Below are positions 1-6,189 of a DNA stretch of 9,262 bases, one piece after another. Position numbers and translations under genes: made by a program. Under the pieces are notes generated by a model. That model ran no database searches. It was not told the origin of the DNA and saw only the letters and a program-made list of their open reading frames with translations. Numbering within the stretch: the first letter of the stretch is position 1; every line of letters starts with the position of its first letter. This DNA comes from Planctomycetaceae bacterium (lineage in GTDB: Bacteria; Planctomycetota; Planctomycetia; Pirellulales; Pirellulaceae): the NCBI GenBank assembly GCA_007129635.1, contig SKVE01000278.1:1-9262 (forward strand), read 5' to 3'.

Positions 1-411
1 AGAAACAAAGCGGCGCCCCCACCGCACAGAATGGACGGCTACGTTGGAAGCGGTGCTACGCGTTCCGGCACCTGCTTTGTCGGTTGCCATCTCGCCGAGC
101 AGCGACATTCTGGCGGTCGGCGACATAGAAGCACTGGTGAATTTGAACCGATCGAGGAAGAACGGGTCATAGGCGAAACAAGAACGACGAATGAAAGACG
201 TGAAGCAAGAATTGAGGCTCTCAACCGACTTCGCGAGTTGAAAATGGAGCGTGAACGAGCCCAGCAAGCTCGACGACAAGCCGCCATGATGCGAGCTGCT
301 CAGTACCATCAATGGCAGTTGGAACAGTATTATCGTTACTACAGGCGACGCTACGGTGGTTCGAGCGGGAGCAGTTACACGATTTGCACCTGCAATACCA
401 TTTCTTATTAG
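1..411 (+). CDS. C-terminal part of an unknown basic, Arg/Gln/Tyr-rich protein (partial)
   Basis: This frame is open from the first base to TAG at 409-411. I do not recognise the family. The part from about base 150 on looks protein-like. It has a charged, probably helical and coiled-coil-prone stretch rich in E, R, A and Q (EERREAR, LRELKMERERAQQARRQAA). A Tyr/Arg cluster follows (EQYYRYYRRRYGGSSGSS), then a short Cys-containing end (TICTCNTISY). The first 45 or so codons look like a shadow of the WD40-like frame. The in-frame ATG at 31 has no convincing ribosome binding site, so the true start is unknown. The gene ends about 20-30 bp before the broken end of the aldo/keto reductase head on the other strand, and no terminator lies between. 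Confidence is for a real C-terminal coding segment, not for a function. Confidence 0.4.
   Translation, partial: RNKAAPPPHRMDGYVGSGATRSGTCFVGCHLAEQRHSGGRRHRSTGEFEPIEEERVIGETRTTNERREARIEALNRLRELKMERERAQQARRQAAMMRAAQYHQWQLEQYYRYYRRRYGGSSGSSYTICTCNTISY
2..172 (+). pseudogene. Possible C-terminal fragment of a WD40-repeat protein (window edge)
   Basis: This frame is open from base 2 to a TAG at 170-172. Residues near the middle read ALSVAISPSSDILAVGD, which resembles one WD40 blade (S-V-A-x-S-P-x-x-x-x-L-A-x-G-D). After that the expected V-x-L-W ending is replaced by VNLNRSRKNGS and a stop. Only one blade is visible, because the start lies outside the window. The reading overlaps the competing frame of the next entry, so at most one is coding over most of 2-172. 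A junction between a WD40 tail and another gene around 130-170 would explain both. The assignment rests on one short motif and is weak. Confidence 0.3.
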
Positions 412-438
412 CTGCGCTGTGGGAAGATAAGCCCTCGG

Positions 439-637
439 CACTGGAGATGGCTGCCGAAATCGCCTGTCCCACCGCCGCCTCGTCGTAATGGCGTCTCTGA
501 TTGGCGGTGTCGATGCCTCGAAATCCACACACGATCGCCAACTCAGTCAGATGCTGCGTCTGTTCTTCCTTCCAAGCCGTTCCGTAGAAAAAGCCCGGAA
601 CTTCCACTCCATCGATCGGCAGCGTGTCTTTGGTCAT
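439..637 (-). pseudogene. Aldo/keto reductase, N-terminal head only
   Basis: ATG at 635-637 is preceded by AGGAG about 8 nt upstream. The first ~66 residues match the start of an aldo/keto reductase (NAD(P)H-dependent (alpha/beta)8 barrel): a first strand (VEVPGFFYGTAW), then GFRGIDTANQRRHYDEAAVGQAI. This carries the conserved Asp (D43) and Tyr (Y51) of the catalytic tetrad. The Lys and His, and all of the cofactor-binding barrel, are missing. After about residue 66 the frame runs on as unrelated low-quality sequence (SSHSAANKKWYC) to a stop at 221-223. About 200 or more residues are therefore lost and no enzyme can be made. The start lies 28 bp after the stop of the preceding minus-strand ORF (666), which suggests an original operon order. 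The cut end near 430-439 abuts the tail of the plus-strand ORF ending at 411. Confidence 0.8.
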
Positions 638-665
638 CCGATTCTTCTCCTGTCGCAACCGTGGG

Positions 666-904
666 TCACTTGTGACTGACCGCCTTCCAGGTTCCGTCGG
701 CATCCTGTTCGAAGCGAAACGTCCAGGTCACCGCCGGCCCGCCCATCGTCGCATGGTGAAGCGAAGCGGTCAGCGTGGCCGTCTGTCCTTCGATGGTCGG
801 CCCCGCTTTGATGTCCTTCAAGGCCACGCCCCTATTGTTCTGATCCAGATACCGGGCGACTGCCGCCTCGAATGGTTGCGAATCAACAACGGGAGCCGCT
901 GATT
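666..904 (-). other. Tail of an unrelated small protein inside the radical SAM fusion
   Basis: These ~79 codons form the C-terminal third of the fused ORF and do not belong to the radical SAM family. They begin about SAAPVVDSQPFEAAVARY. An amphipathic helix (PFEAAVARYLDQNN) is followed by several beta-strand-like segments (VALKDIKAG, GQTATLTASLHH, AVTWTFRFEQ, GTWKAVSHK). This helix-plus-strands pattern recalls the ends of small NTF2-like or secreted planctomycete proteins, but that is an impression and not an identification. Its natural stop lies 28 bp before the start of the aldo/keto reductase head, so these two pieces probably travelled together as one original stretch of DNA. Confidence 0.5.
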
Positions 905-1583
905 CGCCGCAGTCCTTGACGAAGGCGACCAGCTCCTCGATCTCTTCCGCACCGGCTGCGACTCCCGGCAGCAAGGGGCACAACATGCCGTACACCCGAA
1001 GGCCCAGCTTGTGCGCCTGCCGCATGGCCGCCATGCGTTCGGAAATGGGCGAAACGTGCGGCTCGATGACGCGGGCCAGTTCCTCGTTTCCCATCGGTGC
1101 CGTCAGGCTCAGTGCCAGCAGAACCCGGTCGCGATGCTGTTCCAGGAGATCGAAGTCGCGCACCACGGCGGCGTTCTTGGTCAGGATGCGTACCGTCCAA
1201 CCCGGCTCCCGGAGAATGGCTTCAAGGCAGCGCCGGCCCAGATCGTACTGCTGTGCGCCGGGACACCAGGCGTCCACGGTCGTGCATAGCTGCACCATGC
1301 CGCGGCTTCGGCGTCGAGCGGCGTCTCTGGCGACCTTGTCGGGAATGTCCGGGTCGACGATGCAGTAACCGTGTCGGAAGGGGCTTTCGCCGGCCGCCTT
1401 GAAGGCCGGGTGGCATCGCAGCAGGGATCCGCTGGAGCAGTACGTACAGCCGTGCCCGCACTTGACACCCACGTTGACGGAAAACTGGGCCAGTCCCTTC
1501 TTCTCGAACTCCGGTGTCCGCCGGAGACCCTCGCTGAGCGACATCTGGTGTACTGGCAGCGACTTCATGAACACGCACCCCAT
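666..1583 (-). CDS. Chimeric ORF: radical SAM (SplB-like, COG1533) head fused to an unrelated C-terminal tail
   Basis: The ATG at 1581-1583 gives 305 residues (MGCVFMKSLPVHQMS). ATG at 1566-1568 is an alternative, and neither start has a strong Shine-Dalgarno. Residues 1-226 resemble the radical SAM family related to spore photoproduct lyase (SplB/Rv2578c-like), proteins of unknown substrate. The Fe-S cluster motif C42-GHG-C46-TY-C49 is intact. Family landmarks follow: the TTVDAWCPGAQQY block, VRILTKN, LLALSLTAP and GLRVYGMLCPLLPG. Right after FVKDCG (residue 226, near base 905) the expected continuation disappears. The remaining ~79 residues look like the end of a small secreted planctomycete protein (PFEAAVARYLDQNN, then alternating strands ending VTWTFRFEQ and TWKAVSHK). 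The two halves share a frame, so a single fusion protein is possible. The SAM barrel lacks its last strands, so radical chemistry is doubtful. Confidence 0.75.
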   Translation of the reverse strand: MGCVFMKSLPVHQMSLSEGLRRTPEFEKKGLAQFSVNVGVKCGHGCTYCSSGSLLRCHPAFKAAGESPFRHGYCIVDPDIPDKVARDAARRRSRGMVQLCTTVDAWCPGAQQYDLGRRCLEAILREPGWTVRILTKNAAVVRDFDLLEQHRDRVLLALSLTAPMGNEELARVIEPHVSPISERMAAMRQAHKLGLRVYGMLCPLLPGVAAGAEEIEELVAFVKDCGESAAPVVDSQPFEAAVARYLDQNNRGVALKDIKAGPTIEGQTATLTASLHHATMGGPAVTWTFRFEQDADGTWKAVSHK

Positions 1584-1848
1584 TTTCTGTCTGGCGATGG
1601 TACGGCTCCTGGCGGCAACACCATTTGCTTGCCCATCGCGGCGTAGCCACTGTTGATGTCCCTTTTTTAGCATTCACCGAGCCGACGTTCCACTGCAGTT
1701 TGGTGCTGTTGGTCGGCCTGATCCTGAAGAATGGACGGCCCTCTGGCCAACCTGGACGCCACAGACATCCGTGACCTTCCAAATACTTTTAGGGACCTGC
1801 CCGCCTTTCAGCTCTGGACATCGTGTCTGGTTTTCTGGCGGAACGTTT
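1584..1848. other. Gap without a convincing gene
   Basis: This 265-bp stretch lies between the glycosylase tail (stop at 1849) and the radical SAM start (1583). Both strands have open frames, but their codon pattern and peptide composition look random. On the minus strand a TGGAAC, 17-bp spacer, TAAAAA arrangement (about 1665-1695) could be a weak promoter for the radical SAM ORF. It matches consensus poorly. I see no terminator hairpin, repeat or RNA gene. Confidence 0.4.
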
Positions 1849-2106
1849 TCAAACAGGTCCGCATGATCCTGCACACGTCGTGGCTATGGATTGGCAACTG
1901 GGGCAAAAATAGGCCGCTCGCTTCGACGGAGCCAGTCGTACCATCCGAATCACGCTGTTGCAGATCTTACATCGCTGGCCCTGGCGGTGATACACCTGGC
2001 ACACCCACCGACCACCGACGTGATAGCTGGCCCACAAGACCCCGTGGATTGCTTCCAGCAGGCGGTCCATCGTTGCCCCGGGCACCTGGTTCAGTGCCTG
2101 CTCCAA
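1849..2106 (-). pseudogene. C-terminal zinc-finger tail of an Fpg/Nei-type DNA glycosylase
   Basis: This 85-residue piece ends at a TGA at 1849-1851. It carries VYHRQGQRC followed by a four-cysteine zinc finger, C46-x2-C49-x18-C68-x2-C71-Q, ending AAYFCPSCQ. That arrangement, with VY-x-R-x-G-x-x-C before it and CQ at the end, is the signature of the DNA-binding zinc finger of formamidopyrimidine-DNA glycosylase and endonuclease VIII, base-excision repair enzymes. The usual spacer is about 16, so 18 is slightly long. The catalytic N-terminal Pro-Glu and the helix-two-turn-helix body are absent. Upstream the frame runs into the end of the nitrilase gene in another frame, so the break lies near 2106-2115. 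A 73-residue peptide could start at the ATG at 2070. As a repair enzyme the gene is dead. Confidence 0.7.
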
Positions 2107-2909
2107 CCGTCGCCCCGAGCTGGACGTTTCACGGTCTTGACATCGACGTAAAGAATCGTCTCGGCATCGACGCCATAAGGCCCTTGAACGACCTCGGCAC
2201 CGTCGGGACCAACCACCAGCGAGCAGCCGATGCACTTTCGCCCGCCCCACGGTCCGTCGTTGATGGGCCCGACGTTGCTGACCCCGGCGATCCACACGGA
2301 GAACTCCCGCGCAACCGGTTGATAGGCATCTTTCCAGATCGCCCCGTAGGGATCGGTCTGGTTATCGTGGTCGGCGGGAACCGCCCAGGCGCTCGGGGAC
2401 AGCAGGATGTCAGCTCCCATGTAGCACAGCGAACGGCTGAGAACATGGTCCTTGGCGAACCCATCGGCGCAGATCATCAGTCCCAACGTCCCCAGTTCGG
2501 TTCGGGCAACGTTCAGCCTGTCGCCCTGAGCGTAGAACGGGTGGCCGATTTCCAGTTCGTTGATCTTGCGATGGAAGCAGAGCAGTTCCCCGGACTTGCC
2601 GAGAATCACCGCGGAATTGAAAACGTGATCGCCACATCGCTCGGTGAGCCCGGCGCAGAGGAAGATCCCGTGGCAGGCGGCTGATTCAGCCAATCGTCGG
2701 CATGGTTCACCATGGGGTATCGGTTCCGCTGCGGTCCTGCTGGAAGGGTGCGTCCATCCCAAATCCATGGCTTCAGGCAGCACGACCAGATGACTCCCGT
2801 GTGCCGCCGCCTCCGCGATCAGCTCTTCTGCTCGCGCGAGATTCCGCCGTTTGTCGCCGCCGGTTACGAACATCTGGACGAGTGCCATTTCAAAATTCAT
2901 GTGTTTCAT
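2091..2909 (-). CDS. Carbon-nitrogen hydrolase (nitrilase superfamily)
   Basis: This 272-residue protein carries the whole catalytic triad of the nitrilase superfamily: Glu46 in LVVLPEAMDLG, Lys115 in CFHRKINELEIG and Cys147 in LGLMICADGFAKD. Such enzymes hydrolyse C-N bonds of amides, carbamoyl compounds or nitriles in the cytoplasm. The substrate cannot be read from the sequence. The core also shows the C-terminal strand blocks GRKCIGCSLVV and VVQGPYGVDAETILYVDV. The ATG at 2909 overlaps by 4 bp (ATGA) the stop of the upstream membrane-protein frame, so the two were probably translationally coupled. A second ATG lies at 2900. The last few residues (GDGWSRH) come right where the glycosylase tail begins, so the natural C-terminus may have been replaced. 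It is likely still a foldable enzyme. Confidence 0.88.
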   Translation of the reverse strand: MKHMNFEMALVQMFVTGGDKRRNLARAEELIAEAAAHGSHLVVLPEAMDLGWTHPSSRTAAEPIPHGEPCRRLAESAACHGIFLCAGLTERCGDHVFNSAVILGKSGELLCFHRKINELEIGHPFYAQGDRLNVARTELGTLGLMICADGFAKDHVLSRSLCYMGADILLSPSAWAVPADHDNQTDPYGAIWKDAYQPVAREFSVWIAGVSNVGPINDGPWGGRKCIGCSLVVGPDGAEVVQGPYGVDAETILYVDVKTVKRPARGDGWSRH

Positions 2910-3380
2910 GCTTCCCGCAATTTCCTGGCGATCAGCGGCGCAACCAGCAGCACCAGCATCCCCAGCGGCAGCAACCCGCCTTCCAAGACATTGTAATCAG
3001 CAATCAGCCGTTCCCAGGACAGGCCCATGATCGTCAACACGCCGAGAATGGTCCCCAGCGGCATGAACAGGCATTCAACTGCGGCGACGACAAGGCAGTA
3101 CGTTGTAGTGTACGTGCCGGGTCAGGAATCTTCCCGCAAGGACGATGGCAACGGCCATCGTCCATCCGCCGAGAATCAATACTGACGCGATGGCGATGAA
3201 TGTCCAACCTGCGATCGGCGGCGGCCCCTGCTGGCCTGGCGGAACAGGGAACGTCCCGCTGACCAGAGCGATCCCCACGGCCAAGTGGATGAATGGAAAG
3301 CAGGCGGCCAAGGCAGTCAGTCCGCCGACTACATAGTGGAAGATCGATAAGAGCCGCAGGTGTTCTTCGTCCTGTTTCAT
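2906..3380 (-). pseudogene. Small planctomycete-type membrane protein, frameshifted and probably fused to a second membrane protein's tail
   Basis: ATG at 3378-3380 (GGAAAG about 8 nt upstream) starts MKQDEEHLRLLSIFHYVVGG, a start I associate with a small planctomycete membrane protein of unknown function. Helices lie at about residues 16-40 and 59-83. After RHVHY the frame reads NVLPCRRRS and stops (3075). Removing one of the two T bases at 3103-3104 restores reading as YCLVVAAVECLFMPLGTILGVLTIM, the expected third helix. I therefore infer a one-base insertion. From about base 3025 the restored frame continues as GLSWERLIADYNVLEGGLLP and a fourth hydrophobic segment to a TGA at 2906-2908. 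This last part does not look like the same family. It is probably the tail of the gene that originally preceded the nitrilase, with which it overlaps by 4 bp. The gene starts 16 bp after the EEP gene. Confidence 0.65.
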
Positions 3381-3396
3381 GAAGCGACTTTCCGTG

Positions 3397-4128
3397 CTAG
3401 TTGAACTCGGCCATGACCGGATTGTGGTCGCTCATTCTGTTCCAGTCTTCCCCCGACACGACGACGCACTTCTGCAAACGATCCGTCCAGGATTTGGGAA
3501 CGAAGATCCCGTCGCAGTGGTACGGCGTTTCCCTGTTTCCACTCCACCGGAGCGTTTGGGTAAGCGGTTCGTCTGGATGGGCCGTCTGCCAGCAGTTGAT
3601 CAAGCCGAACTCGTCACGTAAGCGGGTCTGAACGGCCAGATCAGCCTCGCACGTTTGGAGTTGTTCCGACTCATACCGCTGGCTGACGGTCAAGTTGAAA
3701 TCGCCGCCAATCACAAGATCGCACCCGTCCCGAAATTCAGCGATCCCGTTGAGGATGGACTGGACCGCTTGTTGATATCCGTCTTTGTTTGGTGCGTGGA
3801 TGCTGAAAATGCGAAGCCTGCATCCCTCTGGATTAGGCCACGCAAAGCCAAGGACTTCCACGCCGACGACATTGCCTTCGAAGTGCTGCAAATCGAGCTT
3901 GGACGGCTGGCAGCCTTTGACGTAGACGGCGCTGCCCCAGTGCTGCTTGCCCACTGGGGACCACGAGGCATGAGTGTGCAGTGGTCCGTCTAAAAGCGGC
4001 GAAAGGTGCTGACTCGGAGGGTACGATTCCTGCGTCAAAAAGATGTCGGGATCGAGTTCCTCCAGCACCTTCGACCAGTGGTTCCTGCCAGCTCCGCCGA
4101 ACCGCAAGTTGTAAGTCACGATCTTCAA
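3397..4128 (-). CDS. Endonuclease/exonuclease/phosphatase (EEP) superfamily protein
   Basis: This cytoplasmic metal-dependent phosphodiesterase-fold protein of 243 residues has all the hallmark residues: Asn7 (TYNLRF), Glu34 (TQES), His111 (SIHAPN), Asp143 and Asn145 (GGDFNLT), Asp206 (HCDGIFV) and the closing SDH (233-235, SDHNPVMAEF). The family includes DNase I, AP endonucleases and sphingomyelinases, and the exact substrate is not visible. I place the start at a TTG (4126-4128) because the fold begins at once (KIVTYNL) and AAAGGTG lies 7 nt upstream. The frame stays open to an ATG at 4332, but that extra part is not family-like and would overlap the divergent gene at 4278. The stop is followed 16 bp later by the membrane protein and then the nitrilase, so a minus-strand operon is plausible. 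This is the best preserved gene of the left half. Confidence 0.88.
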   Translation of the reverse strand: MKIVTYNLRFGGAGRNHWSKVLEELDPDIFLTQESYPPSQHLSPLLDGPLHTHASWSPVGKQHWGSAVYVKGCQPSKLDLQHFEGNVVGVEVLGFAWPNPEGCRLRIFSIHAPNKDGYQQAVQSILNGIAEFRDGCDLVIGGDFNLTVSQRYESEQLQTCEADLAVQTRLRDEFGLINCWQTAHPDEPLTQTLRWSGNRETPYHCDGIFVPKSWTDRLQKCVVVSGEDWNRMSDHNPVMAEFN

Positions 4129-4179
4129 GGGGATGCACCTTTGGGGCAAGTTTGAATAGCGTCGGACGGTTTTACCGCT

Positions 4180-4208
4180 AAAATACAGGGGAACTGCGGC
4201 GGGATCAA
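4180..4208 (-). promoter_or_regulatory. Candidate promoter for the EEP gene
   Basis: On the minus strand TTGATC (4203-4208) and TATTTT (4180-4185) are separated by exactly 17 bp. They match four of six bases in each sigma-70 box. A transcript would start near 4173, giving a leader of about 45 nt before the TTG start at 4128, and it would carry the AAAGGTG ribosome binding site. The site sits in the 149-bp gap between two divergent genes, where a promoter is expected. Planctomycete promoter rules are poorly known, so this is a candidate only. Confidence 0.4.
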
Positions 4209-4277
4209 CACACCCGAGCACGAACGATAAAAAAATGCGGACCTTGGTCAGCATCTTCACCTCACCGGAGAGCCAAA

Positions 4278-4736
4278 ATGCCCCGTACCATCGCCATCGG
4301 AGACATCCACGGCTGTTCTGTGGCTCTGGCAAAGCTGATCGAACTGATCGAGCTGCAGCCGGACGACGTACTCGTCCCTCTGGGGGACTTCGTGGATCGT
4401 GGTATCGACAGCAAAGGCGTCATCGACCAACTGATTTCACTGGGCGACCGTTGCCGACTCGTGCCGATCCTCGGCAATCACGAAGAGATGATGCTGGGAG
4501 AGCGAACAATGGACGGGATGATCGAATACGTGCAGCACGTGCTGGACACCGCCCTGAGCCCGGATCACTCGCGCGCCGACGTCGGTCCAGGAGCCATGCT
4601 CGTAGGCTGGGAGACCGATTCGGAGCCGACGGTCGTGGCAGTCATCGCGGCAACGATGGATACCGCTGGACAACGCGACTCGGTGGAGGAAGACGAGGCC
4701 AAAACCCCGTTTCCACCCGCCGAATCACGTCCCTAA
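4278..4736 (+). pseudogene. PPP-type serine/threonine phosphatase-like metallophosphoesterase head joined to an unrelated tail
   Basis: ATG at 4278 is preceded by GGAGAG with a 6-nt gap. The first ~78 residues carry three of the metal-binding motifs of the PPP/metallophosphoesterase family: GDIHGC (D9, H11), GDFVDRG (D37, D40) and GNHEE (N67, H68). After EMMLGERTMDG the family pattern stops. The later histidine motifs needed for both metals, and roughly 100-150 residues, are missing. The frame continues in phase through about 70 residues of other character (GPGAMLVGWETDSEP, then an acidic, Pro-containing end EEDEAKTPFPPAESRP) to TAA at 4734-4736. I do not recognise that tail. The break is near base 4515. 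The product cannot be a working phosphatase, although a fusion protein could be made. The stop lies 1 nt from the stop of a minus-strand tail. Confidence 0.75.
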
Positions 4737-4737
4737 G

Positions 4738-4850
4738 TCAACAACCAGCGAAAAAGATCACCGTTACCGCAACTAGGCAGAGACTAATTATTCCCAAGAC
4801 TACAGCACCCCCAAGAACAGCTAGCAAGGCGATGCCAGCTTGGGTCGCAG
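4738..4850 (-). pseudogene. Single-helix tail of a membrane protein
   Basis: Reading the minus strand to a TGA at 4738-4740 gives an uninterrupted hydrophobic helix, GIALLAVLGGAVVLGIISLC followed by LVAVTVIFFAGC. This is about 30 residues, enough for one membrane span ending a protein. There is no start. The frame differs from that of the ADP-ribosylglycohydrolase head just upstream and begins where that head breaks off (about 4840-4850). A random 30-residue stretch would rarely be so uniformly hydrophobic, so I take it as the end of a lost gene. By hand count 4741-4830 has 44 G/C in 90 bases, lower than the flanking genes. The family is unknown. Confidence 0.5.
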
Positions 4851-5444
4851 CATGTCTTCTACGAACTCGGCGTTGGGGGGTTCCATGGGATCATGTTGCA
4901 CGGCCCAGGCGGCCAGATGGGCTACAGCCAACGCTCCGGTCAGGGCACGAGGGTCCGTGTGCGTCAGCGTGGTCGAGGCGGTGACGAATCGCTCGATGTG
5001 GTCCCGATCATCGTAGAAGTAGGCACCGAGCAACGCGCTTCGCATGGCGGGGCCGTTCCCGGCGGAGTAGACGCCGCTGCACTTTGGCGGGAAGCCCAGC
5101 CAGAGCTTCAGGCAGGCACGCGCGGTTGCCATGCCCACGCCCGCGGGCAGTCCCAGGAGCCACCAACGCAAACGCCACGCCAAGCTGCTCCCAAAGGCGG
5201 TGGCGTCGTCCGGGTGTGTCAGCAGCGACTGGGCCACCATCAGCGTATGCTCGGTGTCGTCGCTGATCATCCCGCGTCCGCAGGCCAACCGATGACGCCA
5301 GGGACCTGGCAGCAAACGCTGACGCCGACGTGGGGACAGGCCCTCGGCGGGCAATCCTACGGCGTCACCCACCGCCGTTCCCAGCATAACGCCGGCCAGT
5401 CGGTCCTGAAACGTGTCGTCGTGTGAGTGGGTCATGTCCGTCAA
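4821..5444 (-). pseudogene. ADP-ribosylglycohydrolase (DraG-like) family protein, C-terminally truncated
   Basis: The 207-residue ORF starts at a TTG (5442-5444) with GGAG 5 nt upstream. The next ATG is three codons in and lies farther from the site. Family motifs: LAGVMLGTAVGDAVGLPAEG at 16-35, the metal-site SDDTEHT at 61-67, a GNGPAMRSALLGAY block at 129-142 and the helix TLTHTDPRALTGALAVAHLA at 159-178. DraG-type enzymes remove ADP-ribose from proteins or small molecules, using two Mg ions held by SDDT and a second Asp cluster near the C-terminus. That second cluster and 100 or more residues are missing. Homology ends about residue 199 (EDMLRP, near base 4847), followed by LASPC and a stop. 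The truncated protein should be inactive. The break abuts an out-of-frame membrane-helix tail. Confidence 0.8.
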
Positions 5445-5735
5445 GGTAACTCCGTTGTTAGATTGCTCGCACGGCGACTAACGTCAAGATCGCCTCGTCC
5501 AGCAACGTGGACAGCCAGTTCGTTCGCCTACACTCGATACCCAACAAGAGGCTCATTCCGGTAGGCGTGGGAGGAGCTTGGCGGTCGCCCGAAGTTGCGA
5601 CGTGAACGGGAGTTGCGAGACGTAAACACAGACGCCGCAAGGGTTTATGCTCACGACGTAAGGACATATGCGGGAAGGCGAAGCGGAAGCCACGGATTCC
5701 GACCTCTCAGCGATGGGTGCGAGGCATCGGAGACC
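5445..5735. other. Gap without a convincing gene
   Basis: This 291-bp stretch lies upstream of the ADP-ribosylglycohydrolase start. A minus-strand ORF at 5458-5667 (69 codons) and several plus-strand frames exist. None has family-like motifs, a good ribosome binding site or consistent codon choice. A short inverted repeat, GTTAG at 5457-5461 with CTAAC at 5478-5482, has a 16-base loop and no T-run. Part of the plus strand may be decayed transposase sequence leading into the remnant that follows. Confidence 0.4.
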
Positions 5736-5870
5736 GAGAAGAAGGCATCCACCCAGGCGAAAACAGCAGGCTACAGCAACAGCAAGCCGCCGGAAATCCA
5801 CGATTTGGTGCTGAAAATCCGCCAGGAAACGGGCTGGGGTGCTGGACGGATCAAAGGGGAGCTGTACCGT
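5736..5870 (+). pseudogene. Transposase/integrase (rve-type) remnant
   Basis: In the plus frame that is open from 5595 to 6005, bases 5784-5864 read KPPEIHDLVLKIRQETGWGAGRIKGEL. The E-I-x-D-L-V-x-x-I-x-x-E-T-G-W-G-x-x-R-I-x-G-E-L pattern is the helical region just before the DDE catalytic domain in transposases of the IS3/IS481/integrase-core type common in planctomycetes. There it normally continues with a short linker and the DDE domain. Here the homology stops about residue 91 of the frame, and nothing like the DDE triad follows. Upstream sequence is not recognisable. I see no terminal inverted repeats or target-site duplication. It is a scrap of an insertion sequence, not a mobile element. 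Confidence 0.55.
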
Positions 5871-5892
5871 GGCGGCTCACCGACCGCCGCCT

Positions 5893-6090
5893 TCACCGGA
5901 CCAAAGCCGTGGCCACTAGCACGTCCTCATCCGGATCGTGCGATACAACGCGCGGCAGCCTCGAGATCAGTTTCACCACCCGCGGGATCGATACGCTGCC
6001 GATGAATTCCGCGATTTCGTCGTCGCCTTGAACAATGCAGACGACGAACACACGCTGGTTCAGCGAATAAAACACCCTTTTTGCCTTCAT
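5893..6090 (-). CDS. Small hypothetical protein or gene head
   Basis: The 65-residue ORF starts at ATG 6088-6090 (MKAKRVFYSLNQRVFVVCIV) and ends DPDEDVLVATALVR. Codon third positions are mostly G/C, and hydrophobic and charged residues alternate in a protein-like way. The plus-strand reading of the same bases is full of His, Arg and Asp and looks like its shadow. GGGG sits directly against the ATG, too close for a good ribosome binding site. I recognise no family. Given its neighbours it could be the head of a truncated gene: it stops about 20 bp from the transposase remnant. Confidence 0.35.
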   Translation of the reverse strand: MKAKRVFYSLNQRVFVVCIVQGDDEIAEFIGSVSIPRVVKLISRLPRVVSHDPDEDVLVATALVR

Positions 6091-6096
6091 CCCCTA

Positions 6097-6125
6097 TTGA
6101 CACTTAGGCGTCGGGAGTAAAAAAT
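6097..6125 (+). promoter_or_regulatory. Candidate promoter for the 6190-8096 gene group
   Basis: A perfect TTGACA (6097-6102) is followed after 17 bp by AAAAAT (6120-6125), a weak -10 box. With a 15-bp gap the alternative is TAAAAA (6118-6123). Transcription would begin near 6132, about 58 nt before the ATG at 6190. The same bases could instead hold a ribosome binding site (GGGAG, 6113-6117) for an 18-codon frame at 6124-6177, so promoter and leader peptide are competing readings. Confidence 0.35.
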
Positions 6126-6189
6126 GAGATTCGTTATCAACATGAACCCGCTCGCCCTCTGTTCCCACCGACCGTGAAGAGCCCGACCG

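Noticed and set aside
1731..2684. A 317-codon plus-strand open frame
   Set aside because: It is antisense to the nitrilase and the glycosylase tail, which have clear catalytic motifs. Its peptide is Pro/Gly/Arg-rich without domains, and the frame is kept open by GC bias.
4129..4332. Longer EEP protein starting at 4332 or at the ATG at 4254
   Set aside because: The extra residues are not family-like, the longest form overlaps the divergent phosphatase start, and a promoter candidate lies inside the region.
4235..4984. A 249-codon plus-strand open frame
   Set aside because: It is offset from the phosphatase frame, extremely Arg-rich, and runs through convergent genes. It has no motifs.
5457..5482. 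GTTAG...CTAAC inverted pair, considered as an integron attC or terminator
   Set aside because: The boxes are only 5 bp, in the wrong order for attC, with no inner L boxes and no T-run. No integrase gene is present.
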